Positions 1 to 8,598 are shown, counted from the stretch's first letter. The stretch: DNA of 38,834 nucleotides from Candidatus Rokuibacteriota bacterium (GCA_016209635.1 JACQWC010000135.1:1-38834); one strand, 5' to 3'. Notes: generated by a model not told the origin, from the sequence alone. Made by a program: numbers and translations.

Positions 1-730
1 GGTCCCACGCCCAGTACCCGCCCCAGCCCAGCACGTGGTAGCTCCACCATCCGCCGATCAGGAGGCCGAGCGAGAGGAAGTACCACGCGACGATCGTCCA
101 GCGGCGGGTCGTCGTGATCCAGAGGTCGCCCACGCGGCCGGTGGCGAGCGCCGCGATCGCGAAGGCGAACGGCACCGTGAAGCCCGTGAAGCCCAGGTAG
201 AGCGCGACGGGATGGGTGATCATCCCGGTGTCCTCGAGCAGGGGGTTGAGCCCGCGCCCGTTCGCGGGCACCGGCGAGAGCCGCTGGAAGGGAGGCGCCG
301 ACACCGTCATGACGAGGAGGAAGAACGCGAGGATGGCGAGCATCACGCCGAGCGCCCACGGGTAGAGCTCGGGCGCCCCGTGCCGCCGGCGGAGGATCAC
401 GATGAGCGTGTAGAGGCCCAGCATCCACGCCCAGAGGATGATCGATCCCTCGAGGGCGCCCCATACGGCGGTGATCCGGTAGTAGAAGGGCGTGCCGAGG
501 TTGGTGTTGCTCGCGACGTAGCGCACGGAGAAGTCGAACCTCAGGAAGGCGTAGACCAGCAGCGTGAAGCACGCCGTGACCAGGAGGAAGACGCCGAGCG
601 CCGCGTGCTGGGCCGACTCGACCAGCGCCCCCCGCCCCGTCCTGGCGCCGAGGACCGCCGTGACGGCCCCCCAGAGGGCGAGGGCCAGCGCCACGATCAG
701 GGCGCCCTGACCCAGCTCCGGGATCATCAT
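1..730 (-). CDS. ccmF: CcmF, cytochrome c heme lyase subunit (partial, N-terminal part)
   Basis: This is the N-terminal ~243 residues of CcmF, the large membrane protein that ligates heme from holo-CcmE onto apocytochrome c in the periplasm. The reading frame begins MMIPELGQGA, crosses several hydrophobic helices, and reaches the family's tryptophan-rich heme-handling motif WWSYHVLGWGGYWAWD right at the window edge; the rest (family length about 650 residues) lies outside. The ATG at 730 overlaps the ccmE stop as ATGA, implying translational coupling; the second ATG at 727 is an alternative. It is the last visible gene of a ccmABCDEF series on the minus strand. The identification rests on the Trp-rich motif plus gene order and is secure; only completeness is unknown. 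Confidence 0.95.
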   Translation of the reverse strand, partial: MMIPELGQGALIVALALALWGAVTAVLGARTGRGALVESAQHAALGVFLLVTACFTLLVYAFLRFDFSVRYVASNTNLGTPFYYRITAVWGALEGSIILWAWMLGLYTLIVILRRRHGAPELYPWALGVMLAILAFFLLVMTVSAPPFQRLSPVPANGRGLNPLLEDTGMITHPVALYLGFTGFTVPFAFAIAALATGRVGDLWITTTRRWTIVAWYFLSLGLLIGGWWSYHVLGWGGYWAWD

Positions 731-1182
731 CGCCCCTCCCCGCGCAGCCCCTCCCCGCGGAGCGTCCTGAGCAGCTCCTTGTACCCCGCCTCGCTCTCCC
801 CGTGCGGCGCCTTGTACTCCTCCGAGTGCTTGGCGAGGATCAGCGTCGCCTTGAAGTGGCCCTCCGGGGTCCAGCTCCCCTCGACGACCGCGCCGCGTCC
901 CTCGCCGAACAGGTCGGGCGGCGTCCCCTTGTGTCGCACCGGGACGGTCGTCTTGCCGTCGCCGAGCGCGAAGGCGAGATCGAGACTGCGCGGCTCCCAC
1001 CGGAGCGAGCCTTGCACGACCACGCCGCCGAGCCGGTACGCCTTGCCGGCGACGGGTGCGGCGCGGAGCTCCGTGGGCGTGACGAAGTAGACCGCCGACT
1101 GGGTGACGCCGGCGTAAATCATGTACGCCAGCGCGAGCGCGATCACCGCGCCGCCCGCGATGAACTTCACCTTACCGGGCAT
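727..1182 (-). CDS. ccmE: CcmE, periplasmic heme chaperone
   Basis: CcmE accepts heme from CcmABCD, binds it covalently on a histidine and passes it to CcmF. The 151-residue product starts MPGKVKFIAGG, has one N-terminal membrane anchor (about residues 7-24), then a small beta-barrel domain. The heme-binding signature HxxxY is present as H119-S-E-E-Y123. The frame stays open upstream to 1272, but that extension is Arg/Ser-rich and overlaps ccmD. The ATG at 1182 gives the normal family length and overlaps the end of ccmD by 11 bases. The Arg/Gly-rich tail after residue 140 is low complexity and probably dispensable. Confidence 0.95.
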   Translation of the reverse strand: MPGKVKFIAGGAVIALALAYMIYAGVTQSAVYFVTPTELRAAPVAGKAYRLGGVVVQGSLRWEPRSLDLAFALGDGKTTVPVRHKGTPPDLFGEGRGAVVEGSWTPEGHFKATLILAKHSEEYKAPHGESEAGYKELLRTLRGEGLRGEGR

Positions 1183-1306
1183 GCCGCTCCAGCGACTCGC
1201 GGGTTGCCAGCTCGCGCTCCTGGCGGACGAGGCGCCGCCAGTAGGCGCCCAGCACGATCGCGGCGAGCGCATACGCCGCCGCCACGAACCCCCAGTTGTC
1301 GGGCAT
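1172..1306 (-). CDS. ccmD: CcmD, small heme exporter accessory protein
   Basis: This 44-residue single-helix protein (start MPDNWGFVAAAYALAAIVLG) has a hydrophobic segment at about residues 7-21 followed by an Arg-rich cytoplasmic tail, the typical layout of CcmD, which helps release holo-CcmE from the CcmABC complex. Sequence conservation in CcmD is low, so the call leans on size, topology and its place between ccmC and ccmE. The start overlaps the ccmC stop by one base (TGATG) and the end overlaps ccmE, so these genes are tightly coupled. Confidence 0.85.
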   Translation of the reverse strand: MPDNWGFVAAAYALAAIVLGAYWRRLVRQERELATRESLERHAR

Positions 1307-1953
1307 CAGCCGAGCGCCTCCTCTTCCTGCCGCAGCAGGTCGACCCGCTTCGCCACGAAGTACCCGGCGAGAAGCGCGAAGGCCGCGAAGTTCACGAGGA
1401 TCGCGGCCCAGATCACCGAAGGCATCGTCGTACCGCCGGGCTTCATCAGTGACGGCGGCTGATGGAGCGTGCGCCACCAGTAGACGGAGAAGTGCACGAG
1501 CGGGATGTTGAGCGCGGCCACGACCGCGAGGACGGCGGCGTAGCGCGCGCCGCGCTCGCGGTCCTCGATCATGCCGCGCAGGAGGAGGTATCCGAGGTAC
1601 ATCACGAACACGATGGATACGCTCGTGATCCGCGCATCCCACGTCCACCAGGTGCCCCAGGTCGGCTTGCCCCAGATCGACCCGGTCGCGATGGTGATGC
1701 CGAGGAAGACGGTCCCGACCTCGACGGCGGCGTGGGCGAGGTGGTCGGGCCGCTCCGCCCGCCTCGCCAGATAGACGATCGACGCCACGAACGCGACCGC
1801 GAAGGCGAGGTACGCCACCAGGACGCTCGGCACGTGCAGGTACATGATCCGCTGCACGTTGCCCTGCGTGACCTCGCGCGGCGCGACGCCGAGGCCCATC
1901 ACGAGTCCTGCGGCGAGGCCGAGGGCCGCCAGCCAGCCGAGCAGCCGGATCAT
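1306..1953 (-). CDS. ccmC: CcmC, heme exporter/heme-presenting membrane protein
   Basis: CcmC presents heme to CcmE at the periplasmic face of the inner membrane. The 215-residue product has six predicted helices. It carries the WWD-domain tryptophan motif WGTWWTWDARIT, with flanking conserved histidines in MYLHVPSVL and in NIPLVHFSVYWWRTLHQ. The ATG at 1953 overlaps the ccmB stop by one base; a longer open frame upstream is an antisense-like shadow of ccmB in another frame. Length and motif match the family closely. Confidence 0.96.
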   Translation of the reverse strand: MIRLLGWLAALGLAAGLVMGLGVAPREVTQGNVQRIMYLHVPSVLVAYLAFAVAFVASIVYLARRAERPDHLAHAAVEVGTVFLGITIATGSIWGKPTWGTWWTWDARITSVSIVFVMYLGYLLLRGMIEDRERGARYAAVLAVVAALNIPLVHFSVYWWRTLHQPPSLMKPGGTTMPSVIWAAILVNFAAFALLAGYFVAKRVDLLRQEEEALG

Positions 1954-2621
1954 CAACCCTCCAGGATCACGTCGAACGTCAGCACGCCCGCGACCAGGTA
2001 GATGACGTCGGCCGCGGCGAGGAGCTTCAGCCAGTGCGCGACGGCGCCGAGCGGCTCGCCCAGCAGCACCGCCTCGGTGGCCTTGACCGTCCCGAGCAGG
2101 AGCGGCACCTGGACCGGCAGCAGCAGCACCGGGAAGAGGAGCTCCCGCGCCCGGACGTGCGCGGTCATCGCCGCGAAGAGCGTGCCGATGGCGGCGAGGC
2201 CGATCGTGCCGAGCGCCACCACCGCCGCGAGGCCGGGCAGGACTCCCACGACGTCGACGTTGAAGAAGATCGCAAAGAGGGCGAGCAGCAGCGCCTCCAC
2301 GACGAGCATGAGCAGGAGGTTCCCCGCGAGCTTGCCGAGATAGATGGCGGACTTGTCGCCCGGGGCGAGGAGCAGCCCCTCCCAGCAGTCGTTCTCGCGC
2401 TCCGCGACGAAGGTCCGCGTGAGACCAAGCAGCCCGCTGAGGATGAAGCCGAGCCAGAGGAGCCCCGGCAGGGCCCCCGCGAGCCGCTCGCGGTCGGGCC
2501 CCAGCGCGAACTGGAAGACGAAGAGGAGGAGCAGGGAGAAGAAGACGAGCGCGTTCAGCGTTTCCTTCGAGCGCCGTTCGACGAGGAGGTCCTTCCACAC
2601 CACGATCCACGCGCGCCGCAC
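1953..2621 (-). CDS. ccmB: CcmB, heme exporter permease
   Basis: This is the permease partner of CcmA in the CcmABCD complex that loads heme on CcmE. The product of 222 residues contains the N-terminal amphipathic stretch VRRAWIVVWKDLLVERR, a conserved central ENDCWEGLLLAPGDKSAIYLGK segment shortened here to its recognisable core (WEGLLLAPGDKSAIYLGK), and six hydrophobic helices. No ATG fits. I chose the GTG at 2621 because it restores normal family length (about 220) and lies five bases past the ccmA stop; a CTG at 2630 is a less likely start. Confidence 0.93.
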   Translation of the reverse strand: MRRAWIVVWKDLLVERRSKETLNALVFFSLLLLFVFQFALGPDRERLAGALPGLLWLGFILSGLLGLTRTFVAERENDCWEGLLLAPGDKSAIYLGKLAGNLLLMLVVEALLLALFAIFFNVDVVGVLPGLAAVVALGTIGLAAIGTLFAAMTAHVRARELLFPVLLLPVQVPLLLGTVKATEAVLLGEPLGAVAHWLKLLAAADVIYLVAGVLTFDVILEG

Positions 2622-2626
2622 GTAGG

Positions 2627-3346
2627 TCAGGAGGCTTCCTCCGTGTGCAGCGTGTACATCCGCTGGATCTCCTCGGGGCCGAGGCTCCTCCGCGGCGCGT
2701 CCAGCGCGACCCGCCCGCCGGCGAGGATCGCGATACGGTCGGCCAGACCCAGCTCGCGGCTGAAGCTGTGCGTGACCATGAGAATCGCGCCGCCGCCCGC
2801 CTTGAACCCCTCGAGGTACCCCTCCAGCCACTTCCGCGCCCGCTGGTCGAGGCCGGCGAACGGCTCGTCCAGCAGGAGCACGCGCGGCCGCAAGAGCACG
2901 AGCCGCGCGAGCGAGAGGCGCCGCTTCATACCGGCCGAGAAGGCGCGGACCCGCTCGGCAAAAACGGAGTCCAGCTCGACCTCGGCGAGCGCGGCGCGGA
3001 GTCCGGTCCGATCGGTGGCGACGCCGGCGAGCGTCGTCCAGAAGGCGAGATTTTCGAGCGCGCTCAGCTCCTCGTACACGTACGGGCCGTGCGCGACGAG
3101 GCCGATGCGCCGGCGCACCTGCTCGGCCTCCCTCACGCAGTCGAAACCCGCCACGGTCGCGCGGCCCCGCGACGGGCGGGCGAGCGTCGCCAGGATCTTG
3201 AGGAGGGTCGTCTTGCCGGCCCCGTTGGCGCCGAGGAGCGCCACGGCCTCCCCGGCGCGCACGTCGAGTGAGAGGCCGTCGAGCACGAGCGTTGTGCCGA
3301 AGGCTTTGCGGAGACCGGTCACCTGGACGAGCGGGTCAGCGCTCAT
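2627..3346 (-). CDS. ccmA: CcmA, heme exporter ATP-binding protein
   Basis: This is the ATPase of the CcmABCD heme-handling complex. All ABC motifs are intact in the 239-residue product: Walker A GANGAGKTTL, signature SAGMKRRLSLAR, Walker B VLLLDEPFAGLD and switch histidine in MVTHSF. It is the first gene of the ccm series and follows ctaG after only 12 bases, so it is probably co-transcribed with the oxidase genes. It is slightly longer than the usual ~205 residues because of a C-terminal tail. Confidence 0.95.
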   Translation of the reverse strand: MSADPLVQVTGLRKAFGTTLVLDGLSLDVRAGEAVALLGANGAGKTTLLKILATLARPSRGRATVAGFDCVREAEQVRRRIGLVAHGPYVYEELSALENLAFWTTLAGVATDRTGLRAALAEVELDSVFAERVRAFSAGMKRRLSLARLVLLRPRVLLLDEPFAGLDQRARKWLEGYLEGFKAGGGAILMVTHSFSRELGLADRIAILAGGRVALDAPRRSLGPEEIQRMYTLHTEEAS

Positions 3347-3358
3347 GCGTCAAGCCGG

Positions 3359-4201
3359 TCAATTGTCTCCCACGCCCGGGGACCGGTCAAGGAACGGGCG
3401 GAGCGATCCGCGCTCGCCGGCGCCGAAGAACCTCGCGAGAAGCACGAGGACCGCCGCCATCGCGATCGCGGAGCCGGCGCCCCACATGATCATGCCTCCC
3501 CAGGCCTGATCCTCGAGGGCGGTCCACCCGAGGGCGTCGGCCCTCGCGGCGTGGGAAGGGTAGAGCGGCCAGGGGGCGAGCGTCAGCAGGAGGCCGAGGA
3601 GCGCTTGCTGGAAGGCGGCGAGAACCAGATACGCGATGCGCGCCGGGAGGGAGGCGGCGGGGCGGACGCGCGGCGCGGGATGGACCACGGGCCACCAGAA
3701 GAGGATGGCGCTCCCGAAGAACGCGAGATGCTCCGCGTCGTGGAGGAACGCGCTCGCGAGGGCGCGTTCCCACGCCGGAGGGAGGTGCCAGAGCCAGAGG
3801 ACGAGCGCCCCGACGAGCCAGGCCACGGGCATCCACGTGAGCCGCGCCCACGCCCGGCGGAGCGCCTTTCGCGGCGCGAGGAGCCGCCCGACCCGGGGGC
3901 GCACCGCGGCCGGCAGCGCCCAGAGGACGGCCGCGAGCGGGTCGGCGAGGAGGAGAGCCGGCGCCGCGACCATGACGAGCAGGAAGTGCTGGACCATGTG
4001 CGCGGCGAAGAGGTCGTGGGCGAGTCGGGCGAGCGGCGACAAGAGCGCCACGCCGACCGCGGAGAGACCGCCGAGGGCCGGCAGCAGCCGCCAGGCCGGG
4101 AACGCGCGCGGGGCGCGCCGGGAGAGGCGCCAGGCGCCGCGGAGGTAGAGACTGGCCACCAGGAGGAGCGGCAGCGCGACCTCGAGTCTTGAGGCGCCCA
4201 C
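3359..4201 (-). CDS. ctaG: CtaG/DUF1404-type cytochrome c oxidase assembly protein
   Basis: The 280-residue product has about seven membrane helices and the histidine motifs of the caa3-type CtaG family (PF09678): HMVQHFLLVM, WLWHLPPAW and the HDAEHLAFF pattern. In Bacillus this family assists assembly of caa3 oxidase, probably in copper delivery. Here it sits between a cbb3 oxidase and the ccm genes, so a role in copper or heme-copper site assembly of that oxidase is inferred. It is unrelated to the Cox11-type protein also named CtaG. The start is GTG at 4201. Confidence 0.88.
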   Translation of the reverse strand: MGASRLEVALPLLLVASLYLRGAWRLSRRAPRAFPAWRLLPALGGLSAVGVALLSPLARLAHDLFAAHMVQHFLLVMVAAPALLLADPLAAVLWALPAAVRPRVGRLLAPRKALRRAWARLTWMPVAWLVGALVLWLWHLPPAWERALASAFLHDAEHLAFFGSAILFWWPVVHPAPRVRPAASLPARIAYLVLAAFQQALLGLLLTLAPWPLYPSHAARADALGWTALEDQAWGGMIMWGAGSAIAMAAVLVLLARFFGAGERGSLRPFLDRSPGVGDN

Positions 4202-4225
4202 GTCGCCGGACCGAAGCTCGGCCGC

Positions 4226-4429
4226 CTACTCGCCGGCGCCGAGTCCCGGCCCGAGCCCGCCCCAGTACCTCACGAGGTAGTACACGGACCAGAGTGCGAG
4301 GGCCGCGTAGACGAAGAGCAGCCACGTGTTCACGATGCCCCGGTAGCTCCGGATCTCGCCCTGGGCGTATTCGCGGATCTCGCCGCGCCGCGGGTCGGGC
4401 TCAGGCGTCTCGTCGCGCGCCGTCGGCAT
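4226..4429 (-). CDS. Small one-helix protein resembling CcoQ or the CcoP N-terminus
   Basis: The 67-residue product has a charged N-terminus with EIREYAQGEIRSY, one hydrophobic helix (about residues 33-53) ending YYLVRYWGGLGPG, and a short tail. The pattern of a short polar lead, one helix and a tyrosine/tryptophan end followed by GLG resembles the N-terminal anchor of CcoP and FixQ/CcoQ subunits of cbb3 oxidase. Since no separate ccoP is present, it may serve as the detached anchor or small subunit; that is inference. A strong ribosome site (GGGAGGGA) precedes the ATG at 4429, which lies inside the 3' end of the preceding gene. Confidence 0.6.
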   Translation of the reverse strand: MPTARDETPEPDPRRGEIREYAQGEIRSYRGIVNTWLLFVYAALALWSVYYLVRYWGGLGPGLGAGE

Positions 4430-4610
4430 TCATCCCTCCCTCACCCTCCATGCCTCCCTCGCTCTCCATTTCCGCGCTGAGCACCTGGTGCTTGATCGCC
4501 TCGACGTCGCCGAAGGCGCCGCTGGCTTCACCCCAGGCGAATGCGCAGAGGGCAGCGAGGCCCATGAGGACCGCCACGATGAACTCGCCGAGCGTCAGGT
4601 ACTCCAGCAT
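4401..4610 (-). CDS. CcoS-like cbb3 oxidase maturation protein
   Basis: The 69-residue product has one helix followed by FAWGEASGAFGDVEAIKHQV, which aligns in spacing with the CcoS pattern of helix, then W..xSGQFDDLE..xxRIL. CcoS is needed for assembly of active cbb3 oxidase, possibly for cofactor insertion. The Met/Gly/Glu-rich C-terminus is low complexity. A clear ribosome site (GGAGG) sits five bases before the ATG at 4610, ten bases after the ccoO stop. CcoS is normally paired with the copper ATPase CcoI, which is not in this window. Confidence 0.65.
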   Translation of the reverse strand: MLEYLTLGEFIVAVLMGLAALCAFAWGEASGAFGDVEAIKHQVLSAEMESEGGMEGEGGMNADGARRDA

Positions 4611-4620
4611 CGCACCCTCC

Positions 4621-6276
4621 TTACTCGGAGACCCCGGGGTAGTACACGCGTCGCTTCTTCCCGGGCGCCCCGGCCACCTCGTCCCTGGCGTGCGCGGGCT
4701 CGAGCGCCGCCCGCGGGTGGTCGGCGCGGACGTCGGGCGCGTTGAGCCTCGCCCGAGTCTCGGGCGAGAGCCGGAGCTTTCCGCCCGTCAGGGGATCGCT
4801 CCAGGCCGAGAAGGACAGCACGTAGTAGGCGACGGCCCAGCGCTCGGCGTCGGTCATGGCGTCGGCGTACGAGGGCATCGGAGTTCCGTCGAGCCCTGCG
4901 GTCAGGGCGCGGTAGATGTCCGTCACGTGCGAGCCGCCCTTGAGCTGCCCCCTGGTGAAATCCGTCGGCAGGATCGGGATGTCGAAATCGTCCCGGAGCT
5001 GGGCGGCCGACGGTCCGTCGCCCTTACCGCCCTCGCCGTGACATTCCCAGCACTTGCCCTGGTGATAGAGCGCCTTGCCGCGGGCGAGCAACTCGGGCGT
5101 CGCCCCGGGCGGGGTCGGCAGGCTCACCGGAGGCTCGGGCATCTCGTCCTTCCACCTCCGGGACAAGGTCTTGACGTAGACCACGAGCGCGAGCCGCTCC
5201 TTGTCGGGGATCTCATGCCAGGTGGGCATCGAGGTCCAGCGGACGCCGCGCGTGATCGTCCGGAAGAGGTCGCCATCCGTCGGGAGCGAGCCCGAGGGCG
5301 TGGAGCGGAACTTGAAGACGCCGGCGGTGAGGTCGCGGGGGCGGGGCTGGAGGAAGGTCGCCGCCGGGCCGTTGCCGTCGCCCGCCCTGCCGTGACAGCC
5401 CGCGCAGTGCTCCGCGTACGCTTCCTTGCCCCGCACGCGGAGATCCTGCGTGTCGGGGATCGTCATCATCGAGACCGCGACGCTCTGCGGCTCGAACACC
5501 TCGCGCCAGGCCCCGCGGTTCGTCCCGAGCTTCTGAAGATACCTGACGAGCCCGACCATCTCCCGCGAGGGGATGACGAGGGTCACGGCGCTGAGCGCCG
5601 GGGGTCGGCCCTTGAACGGCGTCAGGTCCAGGACCGGCTTCCCGTCGATCGGCAAGTCGCCGTCGGGGCGGGGCGGCACGAACGTGAGCCCGTCTTCGCG
5701 CGGAAACAGGAGGACCCTCTTGCCTTCCGCCATCGTGAAGTAGCGCGTGAGCGCCGGTGACGCCTCGAGCACGAGGCCGTGAGCCCCCGCGCGGACACCC
5801 ACGCGCACCCGCTCGAAGAGCCACCTGAAGCGCGGCATGATCGAGTCGGGCACGGTCATGCGCGGATCCCAGTGGTGGGCGTAGTGCCAGTCGTCGCCGT
5901 ACTTGAGTCCGACGCGCGTGAGGTCTGGGCCGACACGCCGCGTGGAGAAGAGGTGCGGCAGGTCGTAGGCATACTCGCCGGCCTCGGACACGGGCCCCCA
6001 GCGCAGCTCCTCGCCCGCGACGGGCCGCACGTACTGGCTGTGGCAGTACCAGCATCCCTCGCGGATGTAGACGGCGCGCCCGAGCCGCTCCAGCGGCGCG
6101 TAGTCGCTTGCCTCGTAGCGCACCCACTTGACCTCGCCCGTGTCGGTCCTGACCGCGCGCGTCACCCGCGTCGTGAGCGCCTCGGGGACGACGGCGGGCA
6201 GGACTCCCTGAACGAAGAGCGCCAGCGTGACGAAGGCGAAGCCGGCGCCGAGCGCGAGCGACTTGATCGACCTCAC
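4621..6276 (-). CDS. ccoO: CcoO-type cbb3 oxidase subunit fused to two cytochrome c domains
   Basis: This predicted triheme c subunit (551 residues) delivers electrons to CcoN. An N-terminal anchor (about residues 8-30) is followed by a CcoO/FixO domain with heme motif CWYCH at 75-79, followed by the CcoO hallmark SQYVRPV. Two more class I cytochrome c domains follow, with CAGCH at 291-295 and CWECH at 409-413; candidate axial methionines lie in TSMPTW (M350) and GTPMPSY. Normal CcoO (about 200-240 residues) has one heme, and the diheme subunit CcoP is a separate protein; here both roles appear joined on one chain. I chose the GTG at 6276, which overlaps the ccoN stop as GTGA. Upstream in-frame sequence overlaps ccoN and is rejected. 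Confidence 0.92.
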   Translation of the reverse strand: MRSIKSLALGAGFAFVTLALFVQGVLPAVVPEALTTRVTRAVRTDTGEVKWVRYEASDYAPLERLGRAVYIREGCWYCHSQYVRPVAGEELRWGPVSEAGEYAYDLPHLFSTRRVGPDLTRVGLKYGDDWHYAHHWDPRMTVPDSIMPRFRWLFERVRVGVRAGAHGLVLEASPALTRYFTMAEGKRVLLFPREDGLTFVPPRPDGDLPIDGKPVLDLTPFKGRPPALSAVTLVIPSREMVGLVRYLQKLGTNRGAWREVFEPQSVAVSMMTIPDTQDLRVRGKEAYAEHCAGCHGRAGDGNGPAATFLQPRPRDLTAGVFKFRSTPSGSLPTDGDLFRTITRGVRWTSMPTWHEIPDKERLALVVYVKTLSRRWKDEMPEPPVSLPTPPGATPELLARGKALYHQGKCWECHGEGGKGDGPSAAQLRDDFDIPILPTDFTRGQLKGGSHVTDIYRALTAGLDGTPMPSYADAMTDAERWAVAYYVLSFSAWSDPLTGGKLRLSPETRARLNAPDVRADHPRAALEPAHARDEVAGAPGKKRRVYYPGVSE

Positions 6277-7616
6277 GGCGACCGCCGCGCGCGGGGGGTC
6301 CGCGCGACGCTCAGCACGAGGAGCCCGAGGCCGACGTCCGTCGAGACGCCGGTGAGGGTCCGGATCCACCAGTAGGGACGCATGGCGTTGACGGAGTCGA
6401 GCCAGGACGCCTCCGCCATGAGCATCAGCCCCTGCTGGAGCCCCTGCGCGGCGAGGACGACCACCATCGCGGAGGTGCCGAGGGTCGTCAGCCAGAATCC
6501 CCAGGTGCCGAGTCGCGGGCTCGCGAGCGGGGCTCCCGCCACCCGGGGCCAGACGTAGAGCGTCCCGGCGACGGCCCAGAGGACGAAGGTGCCGAGGACC
6601 GTCAGGTGGGAGTGCGCCACGACGAAGTCGGTGAAGTGGGTCGGCTCCTGCAGTGACCGGAGCGCCTCGACCGAGCCCTGGAAGCAGCCGACGAGGTACA
6701 TGACGGAGCCGACGATGAGGAACTTCACCGGCAGGTTGCGCCCGAACTCGTGCCACTGGCCGAGCATCGTGCCGAAGAAGTTCTGGAGGACCGTCCACAC
6801 GGGGATGATCAGCATCATCGAGGACACGATCGCGATCGTCTCCGCCCAGTCGGCGATCGGCGAGTAGAGGTAGTGGTGGATGCCCACGAACGGGTAGAAG
6901 AACGCGAGGGACCAGAAGCCGATCAGCGAGAGCCGGTGGCTGTAGAGGGGGCTCCGCAGACCGGCGGGGAGGAAGTAATAGATGAGCACGTAGCCGGCCG
7001 GCGTGATCCAGAGGCCGACGACGTAGTGGATGAAGAGACCGTGCCAGGCGGCGTTGTTGATCCCGGGGATGTGCTCCGGTCCCAGGAGGAGCAGGACGAG
7101 GTTCGCGTCCGTCCAGATCAGCGCGGCGATCAGGTACCAGAGCGACACGTAGAGCGGCGGCTCACGCCGGTACCGGATCGTCATCAGGCACTGAACGGTG
7201 AGGAACAGGATCGCGAGGAAGATGACGAGGACGTTGACGAGCGGCAGCTCGCCCACCTCCCAGCCGCGGTTCCACCCGAGCCCGAGGAGCACCATCGCTG
7301 CGATCAGGTTCAGGTTCCAGACCCAGAGGAGGACCCGGCCCCACGCCTCCTTCCAGAGCCGCACTCCGCAGAGCCTCGGGACGATGTAGTACGAGAGACC
7401 GATGAAGAGCGTCGAGAAGGAGCCCCAGACCACGCCGTTCACGTGGATCGGGCGGAGGCGGCCGAAGGAGAGCCACGGGACGTCTCCGAGGAACTCGGGG
7501 GCGTTGAACTTGAGCGACACGACCGCGCCGACCGTGGGGAACACGACGAGCCACGCGAGGCCCCACCCGAGCCACTTCCGGATCAGATCACGGTTGATGA
7601 GCTCGTCGTTCCCCAT
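6273..7616 (-). CDS. ccoN: CcoN, cbb3-type cytochrome c oxidase subunit I
   Basis: This is the catalytic heme-copper subunit that reduces O2 to water while pumping protons. The 447-residue product has about twelve helices. Visible ligands are H58 (in RPIHVNGVVWG, low-spin heme), H197 (in FIHYVVGLW, CuB), H247-H248 (in VGIHHYLY, CuB), and H335 and H337 (in VVAHSHLTVLG, high-spin and low-spin hemes). The AHSH and IHHYLYSPIADW patterns are those of the cbb3 (C-type) subgroup. It heads the minus-strand respiratory block, with no convincing FNR-type palindrome in the 133 bases upstream. Confidence 0.94.
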   Translation of the reverse strand: MGNDELINRDLIRKWLGWGLAWLVVFPTVGAVVSLKFNAPEFLGDVPWLSFGRLRPIHVNGVVWGSFSTLFIGLSYYIVPRLCGVRLWKEAWGRVLLWVWNLNLIAAMVLLGLGWNRGWEVGELPLVNVLVIFLAILFLTVQCLMTIRYRREPPLYVSLWYLIAALIWTDANLVLLLLGPEHIPGINNAAWHGLFIHYVVGLWITPAGYVLIYYFLPAGLRSPLYSHRLSLIGFWSLAFFYPFVGIHHYLYSPIADWAETIAIVSSMMLIIPVWTVLQNFFGTMLGQWHEFGRNLPVKFLIVGSVMYLVGCFQGSVEALRSLQEPTHFTDFVVAHSHLTVLGTFVLWAVAGTLYVWPRVAGAPLASPRLGTWGFWLTTLGTSAMVVVLAAQGLQQGLMLMAEASWLDSVNAMRPYWWIRTLTGVSTDVGLGLLVLSVARTPRARRSP

Positions 7617-7716
7617 CGCCGAGTCGGAATGATGCCATTCTCGGGCGCGGCCTGTCTCGGGATTAGAGGTCGGGACGCGGCCGAGGAGGCTTGGGCCCTG
7701 GAGGCGCTGGCTGTCG

Positions 7717-7741
7717 GCGGGGCGCCGGCCCGGCGCCCCGC
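7717..7741 (-). terminator. GC-rich hairpin after htpX
   Basis: A perfect 11-bp stem (GCGGGGCGCCG and its complement) with a 3-base loop lies about nine bases beyond the htpX stop. There is no T-tract, so it is not a classic intrinsic terminator; it may end htpX transcription with Rho or protect the mRNA end. The remaining bases to the ccoN start (7617-7716) show nothing I can support. Confidence 0.55.
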
Positions 7742-7749
7742 GCCCCTGG

Positions 7750-8598
7750 CTAGATCCGCATCGCGCGGAGCCGCGCGATCCGTTCCTCGATGGGCGGGTG
7801 GGTCGAGAAGAGCCCCATGAGGGAGCCGCCGCTCAGCGGGCTCACGATGAAGAGGTGCGCGGTCGCGGGGCTGGCCGCCATCGGCGCGACCTGCGACGCC
7901 AGGTGCATCTTCTCGAGGGCGGTGGCCAGGCCCCGGGCGCGCCCGGCGAGGCGGGCGCCCGACGCGTCCGCCTGGTACTCCCGCGCCCGGGAGACCGCGA
8001 GCTGGACGAGCATCGCCGCGATGGGCGCGACGATCGCCAGGAGCAGCGCGGCCACGGGGTTCGACCCGCCCTCCTCGTCGTCGCTCCGGTGGCCGCCGAA
8101 CATCGCGGCCCACTGCGCCATGTGGGCCAGGTAGGTGATCGCGCCGGCGAGTGTCGCGGCGATCGTCCCGATGAGCACGTCGCGGTTCCTCACGTGCGCC
8201 AGCTCGTGGGCGAGGACGCCTTCCAGCTCGTCCTCGTCGAGGACCCGCATGATGCCCTCGGTCACGGCGACGACGGCGTTGTCGGGATTCCTGCCCGTCG
8301 CGAAGGCGTTCGGCGTGTCGGTGGGGATCAGGTAGACCTTCGGCATCGGGATCCCGGCCCGGGTCGCGAGCCTCCTCACGATCGCGTAGAGGCGGGGGGC
8401 CTGGGCCTCCTCGATCGGCTGGGCCCTGTACATGGCCAGCACGATCTTGTGGGAGAACCAGTAACTGAGAAAGTTCATGACCAGGGCCAGCATGAAGGCC
8501 ACGAGCATTCCCTGCTGGCCGCCGAGTGCCCCGCCGATCAGGACGAGCATCGCGGTCAAAACGGCCAGGAGAATCGCGGTCTTGAAGATGTTCGACAT
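7750..8598 (-). CDS. htpX: HtpX, membrane zinc metalloprotease
   Basis: HtpX (M48 family) degrades damaged membrane proteins. The 282-residue product has two N-terminal helices (about 7-25 and 32-50), the zinc motif H131-E-L-A-H135, the third-ligand region [10 protein letters not shown], and later helices. The conserved STHPP motif lies near the C-terminus. The ATG at 8598 is preceded by an AGAGGA ribosome site, and a sigma-70-like promoter lies at 8643-8671. The gene is monocistronic and divergent from the lipid operon. Confidence 0.95.
   Translation of the reverse strand: MSNIFKTAILLAVLTAMLVLIGGALGGQQGMLVAFMLALVMNFLSYWFSHKIVLAMYRAQPIEEAQAPRLYAIVRRLATRAGIPMPKVYLIPTDTPNAFATGRNPDNAVVAVTEGIMRVLDEDELEGVLAHELAHVRNRDVLIGTIAATLAGAITYLAHMAQWAAMFGGHRSDDEEGGSNPVAALLLAIVAPIAAMLVQLAVSRAREYQADASGARLAGRARGLATALEKMHLASQVAPMAASPATAHLFIVSPLSGGSLMGLFSTHPPIEERIARLRAMRI

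Noticed and set aside
35-1090. Long plus-strand open frame opposite ccmF and ccmE, and many similar long antisense frames throughout
   Set aside because: Their products are Arg/Glu/Pro/His-rich with no domains, lying opposite genes with clear family motifs; they are a consequence of high G+C content.
7617-7716. FNR- or NtrC-type control site upstream of ccoN
   Set aside because: I looked for a TTGAT-N4-ATCAA palindrome and a sigma-54 GG/GC pair; only partial chance matches were found.
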